A stretch of 12,734 nt of DNA from Candidatus Thorarchaeota archaeon. Lineage in GTDB: Archaea > Asgardarchaeota > Thorarchaeia > Thorarchaeales > Thorarchaeaceae. The notes under the pieces were generated by a model, which ran no database searches, had not been told where the DNA came from, and worked only from the letters and a program-made list of their open reading frames with translations. The stretch is taken from NCBI GenBank assembly GCA_016840965.1, contig JAEORI010000115.1:1-12734 (forward strand). The letters are read 5' to 3'. This document shows positions 7,794 to 12,734 of this stretch, in pieces; the first letter of the stretch is position 1, and the number at the start of each line of letters is the position of its first letter. Both the position numbers and the translations under genes were made by a program.

Positions 7794-8337
7794 TTTTTGA
7801 AGCTCCAGTTTTTAGTTTGTCAATGATTGATGTAATCTTTGAAGACATTTGTTCCAGATGGTGGAGAAGTTGCTGCCGTTGTTTTCTATTCAAAGAGTCC
7901 GATAGAAATTCAAAGGATTCAACTGAATGCTGCAGACCATGCATATGAAAGCGAATGCGTTCTTCAGGATCTAGGAGCTTTTCCCAGAGCCGTGGTCCAA
8001 GTCGAGTCTTCTCTCCGACTGCACCTTTCCTGTGTTTCAGCATCATGTCCATTTGAGCCTTGCCTTTATCCGTTAGACAATATGTCTTGCTTCTACCCTC
8101 GATTGTGACTGCTTCAATAATTCCGTCTTCCTCCAAGGATGAGAGCATTGGATAGATTGTGCCGGGGCCTGGATTCCACTCACCATCGGTAAGATCTCGA
8201 AGTCGCTGCATAATGTCAGTCCCAGTCATTTCACTAGACTTTAAGAGACGAGGAATAATATGTCGAAGAAGACCTCTAGGTATTGATTGTGGCATATCAA
8301 GATGATCACACTCTTTCCGAGGTTCTTCGTCGTTCAC
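7786..8337 (-). CDS. PadR-family transcriptional regulator
   Basis: This is a small winged-helix repressor of about 183 residues, probably controlling its own operon and the exporter behind it. Numbered from the GTG at 8337, the PadR winged helix spans about 18-98. It includes helices GLLRHIIPRLL and TGTDIMQRL, the family signature WNPGPGTIYPMLSSLEEDG (54-72) and the wing RSKTYCLTDKG. Residues about 125-176 form the C-terminal helical dimerisation region, with a coiled-coil look. I chose GTG 8337 because GGGTGG lies about 5 nt upstream; ATG 8295 (MPQSIPRG) is the alternative. The frame stays open to 8514, but that part would overlap the operators and the divergent gene and has no family similarity. 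The link to a heterodimeric ABC exporter resembles LmrR-LmrCD, where the regulator senses the exported drugs. Confidence 0.9.
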   Translation of the reverse strand: MNDEEPRKECDHLDMPQSIPRGLLRHIIPRLLKSSEMTGTDIMQRLRDLTDGEWNPGPGTIYPMLSSLEEDGIIEAVTIEGRSKTYCLTDKGKAQMDMMLKHRKGAVGEKTRLGPRLWEKLLDPEERIRFHMHGLQHSVESFEFLSDSLNRKQRQQLLHHLEQMSSKITSIIDKLKTGASKNV

Positions 8338-8354
8338 ATAAACCACCCTTTTAT

Positions 8355-8403
8355 TATCGGATGCGATTATCGAATGCGATATTACGCCATATCGAATGCG
8401 ATA
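8355..8403. promoter_or_regulatory. Three-copy dyad operator between padR and DUF2070 genes
   Basis: The 14-mer TATCGAATGCGATA occurs exactly at 8368-8381 and 8390-8403. A third copy at 8355-8368, TATCGGATGCGATT, has two changes. Each is an inverted repeat, TATCG-N4-CGATA, as expected for a dimeric winged-helix protein. Centre-to-centre distances are 13 and 22 bp. The sites cover the likely padR promoter on the minus strand (TAATATCG near 8384-8377) and touch the TATA of the plus-strand gene. The natural binder is the adjacent PadR protein, by inference from position and symmetry. Confidence 0.75.
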
Positions 8404-10318
8404 TAAAGGCTTTGGTAAGTACACCTTCACAGCTAAGGGAAGTTTGATAAGACCCGAACTAAGGAAATTGCCAAATGCGAGTGATGTGATCTTGGGAGAA
8501 AAGGCGAAGGTCAAGGAAACAGTTAGACTCTATTCAAAAGTGTGGCAGCTTCCTTCCTATCGTCAAATAGTTATGAGAATGATTCTTCTCGTCTTTTTCG
8601 GTTCATTGATTCTATCTGCCACCAAGGGATTGCTACTTGATGTATTCCTTGGTTATTTAATCATCCTTGGAGTGCCAGTTTTCATTGGTTCAGGGCTTCT
8701 CTATGCAATAGCCACAGATGAGGGGTCCCCACTAAATGGAAGAAGAACTGCAGGATTGGTCCATTTTGGATTGATCTTTTGGATAACCTTGAGCGCAATT
8801 GGCGGTATCCTTGATGTAATTGCATCTTCAAGCATACTTGAAATCAGATTGTCGATATTGGGAGTATCTATTGCGTACTTAGCATTCGCTTTTCTAGTCA
8901 ATGGGTTAAGTGACCATCATCCTGCAAGGAACACGATTGCTGCACTAATGCCGCCAATCCTTTGGATAGTTATGGAATTACTGCTCGCTCCGATGAGTAC
9001 TGCACTCCCAGTTTTGCCAGGATTATGGTATATTCCATTTGTTGGCTCCTTAATGATTGCTTCACTAGTGGTTCATTATATCTACAAGGCAGTGAGTGTA
9101 CCATTTGAAAGAGACCTCGGTATCAATGGGCCGGAACTTCTTCGAGCATTTGGTCATGATTACTTGGCAGATAATCCAAAGCCATTTGAAGAAATACTCA
9201 CCAAAATTGCTACAATTCAGGATATTCCTGTAGAAATCATAATGTTTCGGGATGATGCAGGACCAGTCGCGTGCGGAGTCATTCAATATATACACCCAGG
9301 ACCTTTCAGAGATATTGGTAGTAGTGATCTCCCATCTGTAATCTTAGAACACATCCAGAAAAAACATGGAATTCCTGCATTTGTAATGCATGGCAGTTGT
9401 ACGCATCAACAGAATCTTACAACAAAAGCCGACTATCCTATCGTACTCGCAGAAATAGATAGACTCATTGAGAGTACTAAAGTTCATGAACACATCTCAG
9501 GCCCCCACTGGTATGATGGCGGGAAATTCAAAGTGTGGAGTCTTTTTGCAGGTAACGATGTCCTCACAATTAGTACGAGTTCACCCGAATTTACCGATGA
9601 TATCTCACTAGATGTAGGATATGATTTGGCTAATCTGATAAGAGAGAGGTTACCTCAAGTTGAGGGCGTGGCTGTTGTAGACGCTCATAATTGCATTAAT
9701 GGATTGGCTGTTTCTGTTAATCAAGGAGATCCAGAAGCAGGTGAGTACGTAGGTGCAGTTTCAGGAGCTGTGTTCTCGAGCATAAATAACGAAAAAACCA
9801 AAGTGCAACTTGGAATGCATCAAATTGTACCAGATGACATCACTCAGTCTGAAGGAATGGGACCTGGTGGTATTATAGCAGTCATCTTAAATCTTGGAGA
9901 GCGTGAGATGGCTCTTATTTCAATAGACGGAAACAATATGGAGTCAGGATTCAGGGAGCAAGTACAGAATCTGCTCAAGGCACAAGGATTTGATGATGCA
10001 GAAATTATTACAACAGACACACATGTTGTAAATGCAATTTCACTTTCAAGTAGAGGATATCCTCCTATTGGTCGCAATAAACCAAATGAAACTATAGAAC
10101 ATAATTTAGCTGCTTCAGTTAAAGCTCGAGAACGGGTTCAACCTGTCAAAGTTGGTCTTGGGTTTGGAAAAGCCAAAAAGCTTCGAACATTCGGAGAGAA
10201 AGGGTTTGATATTCTTACTCAAGATGTTGCTGAGGCAGCGGGTATTGCTAAGCGAGTGGGGATACGAGCGGGAGGAGGATCAATTCTACTCTATGTCCTC
10301 TTAGCATTTCTAGTCTAG
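8396..10318 (+). CDS. DUF2070 family archaeal membrane protein
   Basis: Coordinates give the longest frame (640 residues). The real start is probably downstream, at TTG 8444, TTG 8468, GTG 8486 or TTG 8492, because a TATA box sits at 8402-8407; family-like sequence begins near residue 40 (VKETVRLYSKVWQLPS). About six transmembrane helices fall at 62-80, 82-106, 120-142, 150-170, 181-199 and 210-230. A large soluble domain (about 240-622) and a short C-terminal hydrophobic anchor (629-640) follow. The soluble domain has polar, probably conserved motifs: HPGPFRDIGSSDLP (300-313), HGSCTH (332-337), VVDAHNC (427-433) and TDTHVVN (540-546). Their His, Asp and Cys content suggests a metal site, but no function is established for the family to my knowledge. 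It is divergent from padR, with the operators between, so it may share regulation with the exporter. Confidence 0.88.
   Translation: MRYKGFGKYTFTAKGSLIRPELRKLPNASDVILGEKAKVKETVRLYSKVWQLPSYRQIVMRMILLVFFGSLILSATKGLLLDVFLGYLIILGVPVFIGSGLLYAIATDEGSPLNGRRTAGLVHFGLIFWITLSAIGGILDVIASSSILEIRLSILGVSIAYLAFAFLVNGLSDHHPARNTIAALMPPILWIVMELLLAPMSTALPVLPGLWYIPFVGSLMIASLVVHYIYKAVSVPFERDLGINGPELLRAFGHDYLADNPKPFEEILTKIATIQDIPVEIIMFRDDAGPVACGVIQYIHPGPFRDIGSSDLPSVILEHIQKKHGIPAFVMHGSCTHQQNLTTKADYPIVLAEIDRLIESTKVHEHISGPHWYDGGKFKVWSLFAGNDVLTISTSSPEFTDDISLDVGYDLANLIRERLPQVEGVAVVDAHNCINGLAVSVNQGDPEAGEYVGAVSGAVFSSINNEKTKVQLGMHQIVPDDITQSEGMGPGGIIAVILNLGEREMALISIDGNNMESGFREQVQNLLKAQGFDDAEIITTDTHVVNAISLSSRGYPPIGRNKPNETIEHNLAASVKARERVQPVKVGLGFGKAKKLRTFGEKGFDILTQDVAEAAGIAKRVGIRAGGGSILLYVLLAFLV
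8400..8409 (+). promoter_or_regulatory. TATA box for the DUF2070 gene
   Basis: GATATAAAGG is a good archaeal TATA element and overlaps the third operator copy. It predicts transcription start near 8430. That is downstream of the first in-frame ATG (8396), which would therefore not be in the mRNA. Confidence 0.5.
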
Positions 10319-10347
10319 AATAGCACCTACCGGTCATTTCGATAGAG

Positions 10348-10390
10348 GTATATGCATAAGTTCTATTTCTGAATCTCTAACCAGTGGGTG
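10348..10390 (+). promoter_or_regulatory. Promoter and ribosome-binding site of ubiX
   Basis: GTATATGC at 10348-10355 is a TATA-like element predicting transcription from about 10376. GGGTG at 10386-10390 is a Shine-Dalgarno ending 6 nt before the ATG at 10397. It overlaps the in-frame GTG at 10388, which argues against that GTG as the start. Confidence 0.5.
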
Positions 10391-10396
10391 AAGATG

Positions 10397-10963
10397 ATGA
10401 AAAAGAGGGTTCTTGTTTGTTTGACTGGTGCTAGCGGAGCAATCTATGGAGTAAGATTGATCAGAGCTCTGAAGTCAGATGACCACGAAGTTCACTTGAT
10501 TGTTAGCAAGTGGGGGGAAGAAACTCTCAAGTATGAAACAGGCATAGATGTACAGAACCTCAAAAAAGAAACGGACTTCTACTATGATGAACATAATCTC
10601 TCAGCAGGTCCTGCAAGTGGTACTTTTCCAATAGATTCTATGGTTGTCATTCCCTGTTCAATGAAAACACTTGCTGGAATTGCGCATGGATATGCTGACA
10701 ACCTAATAGCCCGTGCTGCAGACTGCACTCTTAAAGAAAGACGGACACTCATTCTCGTTCCAAGAGAGTCGCCTCTAAATCTTATTCATATTAGAAACAT
10801 GGCAACAGTGACTGAAGCAGGAGGAATAGTGATTCCGGCTAGCCCTGCATTCTGGGCAAAACCAAAGACCATTGAAGAGCTGGTAGACTCAGTGGTAGAG
10901 CGAGTTTTATCTCATCTGGGAATTTCTAATGAGAAGCGTGCTACATGGACTGGAGAGCCTTAG
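10397..10963 (+). CDS. ubiX: UbiX-family flavin prenyltransferase
   Basis: The enzyme joins a dimethylallyl group, from dimethylallyl phosphate in the best-studied UbiX, to FMN. The product is prenylated FMN, the cofactor of UbiD-type decarboxylases. The 188-residue protein is of normal family length. It shows the FMN-binding start TGASGAIYG, the Ser of the VSKWGEET segment, and the PCSMKTLAGIAHGYADNLIARAAD-type central region with its SxxT core. The hallmark VPRESPLNLIHIRNM, an EAGGIVIPASPAFW loop and a final IEELVDSVVERVL helix complete the match. In many archaea a UbiD-family enzyme needs this cofactor in the modified mevalonate pathway, so the gene may serve isoprenoid synthesis; no ubiD partner is in view. 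ATG 10397 has the best-spaced ribosome site; ATG 10394 and GTG 10388 are alternatives. The stop lies two bases from the end of the convergent zinc-repeat gene. Confidence 0.93.
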   Translation: MKKRVLVCLTGASGAIYGVRLIRALKSDDHEVHLIVSKWGEETLKYETGIDVQNLKKETDFYYDEHNLSAGPASGTFPIDSMVVIPCSMKTLAGIAHGYADNLIARAADCTLKERRTLILVPRESPLNLIHIRNMATVTEAGGIVIPASPAFWAKPKTIEELVDSVVERVLSHLGISNEKRATWTGEP

Positions 10964-10965
10964 TT

Positions 10966-12734
10966 TCAGCCCCAATGCAAGGGTGTACCACAGTGGTCAC
11001 AGACTATCATTTCTCCAGGAAGAGCTCGCTTTGGTAATGCCGCACCGCATTGGACACACTCGATTTTACTTGGTGCTGTGTCACCAGTCTTAGCTTGGAG
11101 TCGAAGAAGGACTTCTCGTAGATTATCACGCATCTCAGAAAGAAGCATGTTCATTTTGTTCTCATCATCGCTCGAAACTGAAATCCTCATTGTTAAATTC
11201 TCTTTTGAAACAGAGCCAATCACTATGTATTGTGTGCCAGCTCGAGCTTTTCCATAGTACCATGATTCCGCTCCATTCTTAGTTCCACTTTTCTCACCGA
11301 CAAATCTCACACTTTGTTGCTCGATGACATCATTCACGATATCAATCATTTCTTGTAAATCAGCATCAGGCTCAATTTGATATTCCGCAGCTCTCTCAGT
11401 TTGAAGACTAGTTTCAAGAAGTTTTTCCAAATCACTCATCGTCATGGTTGAAAGATATGCGTCTCGAGCAATTGCTGCATGTTCAGTTGGAATATCTACT
11501 TGGCTTTCACCATGATTCTCGCAGCTAAGAAATGCCTCGGACTTGTCGCCCTTATCAACAATATATGACAAACTTTGTGGGTTATGACACTTATGACATT
11601 CGTATAATTGACAGTAGAATCTCTCGAGCACCGAATCATTGGCTCCTGTATGTAGGTGTCTTTCAAACCCATGCCCATTTCGACATTCCATCTTTAGAGT
11701 AACAATATTGTTACGAACCTTGGTATCACGAATCGTCAATGGAGATTTGCATTTCTCACATTTGAGACTCTCTTCAGTTGAAGGCATTCTGTCAATGTGT
11801 TTGTTTCTTTCCTCAACGTGTTTGTAGATGCCTACACTCACATTTTTCTTAAGTTCACCATGAATTGGACATATGAGTTTCAACTCGACTTCGTTGCCAC
11901 TAACCTTGGTTTCCATAATATCAACAACAAGATCGCAATCATTGCACTTTAAAACGCCGCCAACAATAGCATCAATTGCTTCCTCATCTAAGTCTGCGGG
12001 TTGAGATAATTCAATGCCATGACCATTCATGCAACTGCATTTTAGCTTGTATTTCATTTTATCAAGTTCAATAGATTTTATCGATAACGAATCGCCACAT
12101 TCGCGGCAGTTCAACATTGACCTCACGATACTTCCTTCAGACATAGCTTCCAGAATTGATTCAATCATCCATGCATATTCAGCAGGAAGTTCTTTTTTCA
12201 TCTTGCCATGTGCTGGGCATACAAGCTCGACCTGAGCCTTGTTTCCTTTAGGCTGAGTTCCTACTACTTGACATGGTAGTCCACATTGATCACAATGTAT
12301 GAGCCTCTTGACAACCGTTTTGAGCACTGACTCGTCTGCAATTTTTGGAACAAATCTCATCTCTTTGTGACCATTTGAGCAACGTGATTTAATTTCAAGA
12401 ATACCCTTTTTTTCAGAAATCTCAGATACAGAAAATACTTCACCACACTTGGGGCAGCTCAAAGAGTCAAGGATAGATTTCGAGCAGTTCATTGCACCCT
12501 GCAAGCCAGCTACAGCGGTATGATAGAAAGCGGGGATCTCTCTTTTTTGAGGTCCATGAATTGGGCAGATAAAAATGTATTCTGCTTTATGCTTCCCCAC
12601 ATCTGTGTTCATCAATGTCATTGTTGAGCCGCATAATATACATGTGAAGATACCCTTGAAGACTTCATTTGCCATGCTATCGGCTTGGTATCTTGAGATG
12701 TCACGTTTGCCCTTGTGACCTTTCAGACATTGGC
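10966..12734 (-). CDS. Tandem zinc-ribbon repeat protein, 5' end beyond the window
   Basis: I recognise no named family. Numbered from the ATG at 12675, seven C3H zinc modules alternate in two types. Type A (CxxC-x21-CxxHG) has CxxC starting at 12, 128, 244 and 360. Type B (CxxC-x21-C-x3-H, usually CxNGH) starts at 74, 190 and 306. Spacing is exact: 62 then 54 residues, a 116-residue unit. The seventh module ends near 391. Then come a helical linker, an alpha-beta-alpha region (about 436-530, helices MIDIVNDVIEQQ and MLLSEMRDNLREVLLRL around three strands) and a final four-Cys ribbon, CxxC-x15-CxxC (540-562). There is no membrane segment. The frame is open to the window edge and encodes CLKGH in correct register for another type B module, so ATG 12675 is internal and the protein is longer. 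It may bind nucleic acid or protein; which is unknown. It converges on ubiX. Confidence 0.85.
   Translation of the reverse strand, partial: QCLKGHKGKRDISRYQADSMANEVFKGIFTCILCGSTMTLMNTDVGKHKAEYIFICPIHGPQKREIPAFYHTAVAGLQGAMNCSKSILDSLSCPKCGEVFSVSEISEKKGILEIKSRCSNGHKEMRFVPKIADESVLKTVVKRLIHCDQCGLPCQVVGTQPKGNKAQVELVCPAHGKMKKELPAEYAWMIESILEAMSEGSIVRSMLNCRECGDSLSIKSIELDKMKYKLKCSCMNGHGIELSQPADLDEEAIDAIVGGVLKCNDCDLVVDIMETKVSGNEVELKLICPIHGELKKNVSVGIYKHVEERNKHIDRMPSTEESLKCEKCKSPLTIRDTKVRNNIVTLKMECRNGHGFERHLHTGANDSVLERFYCQLYECHKCHNPQSLSYIVDKGDKSEAFLSCENHGESQVDIPTEHAAIARDAYLSTMTMSDLEKLLETSLQTERAAEYQIEPDADLQEMIDIVNDVIEQQSVRFVGEKSGTKNGAESWYYGKARAGTQYIVIGSVSKENLTMRISVSSDDENKMNMLLSEMRDNLREVLLRLQAKTGDTAPSKIECVQCGAALPKRALPGEMIVCDHCGTPLHWG
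11503..12734 (-). repeat. In-frame 348-bp coding repeat (116-residue two-module zinc unit)
   Basis: The first Cys codon of each type A module begins at 12642, 12294, 11946 and 11598, exactly 348 bases apart. No indel occurs between or within units, although the residues outside the ligands have diverged widely. Part of one more upstream unit reaches the window edge. Confidence 0.85.

Noticed and set aside
7839..8108. 89-residue open frame on + opposite padR
   Set aside because: It lies wholly antisense to a well-supported gene, with no family pattern or ribosome site.
8355..8403. CRISPR-like short repeats
   Set aside because: Only three 14-bp dyads with 0-8 bp between them; no spacers of CRISPR size and no cas genes. 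They fit an operator instead.
8338..8514. N-terminal extension of the PadR frame up to 8514 (242 residues)
   Set aside because: The extra residues overlap the dyad operators and the divergent DUF2070 gene and show no PadR similarity; a GTG with a good ribosome site lies at 8337.

Overview
This window looks archaeal. It carries a DUF2070 membrane protein and a single-domain ZPR1 zinc-finger protein, both typical of Archaea. It also has TATA-box-like promoters with short or absent leaders, GGTG/GGAG ribosome-binding sites and a UbiX flavin prenyltransferase. A protein with a longin/roadblock-like N-terminal domain fused to winged helices hints at an Asgard (e.g. Thorarchaeota-like) lineage, but that assignment is inference only. 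Base composition is moderate, roughly 40% G+C by eye, with no obvious compositional break. I see no RNA genes, IS elements, integrases or CRISPR arrays. The window is almost fully coding and no gap exceeds about 190 bases.

Layout. Left end (1-1384): a SAM-dependent methyltransferase cut by the window edge, convergent with the ZPR1 gene; their stop codons overlap within a shared CTAG. 1385-3631: a divergent promoter region, then the longin-like/winged-helix protein and an eight-helix membrane protein, both on +. 3646-8337 on the minus strand: an operon padR - ABC exporter half 1 - ABC exporter half 2, with 8-nt and 1-nt gene overlaps. The two ABC subunits form a textbook asymmetric heterodimer: one has D in place of the catalytic E and Q in place of the H-loop His, the other is intact. 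The intact half has an unusual C-terminal tail, Met/Gly-rich with two copies of a ~37-residue motif. 8338-8410: a divergent control region with three copies of a 14-bp dyad, TATCG-N4-CGATA, overlapping TATA elements; this is the probable PadR operator and it may also control the DUF2070 gene. 8396-10963 on +: DUF2070, then ubiX with its own promoter. Right end (10966-12734, minus): a remarkable zinc-binding repeat protein, open at the window edge.

How it fits together. PadR next to a heterodimeric ABC exporter recalls LmrR-LmrCD of Lactococcus lactis, so the central operon is probably an inducible efflux module, with DUF2070 possibly under the same operators. UbiX would supply prenylated FMN to UbiD-family decarboxylases, which in many archaea include an enzyme of the modified mevalonate pathway; no ubiD is present here. 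The other genes look like independent units.

The strongest candidates for something undescribed are: (1) the zinc-repeat protein, an exact 116-residue two-module repeat with invariant Cys/His spacing; (2) the triple operator between padR and DUF2070; (3) the Met-rich, duplicated tail of the ABC subunit; (4) the longin-winged-helix fusion.
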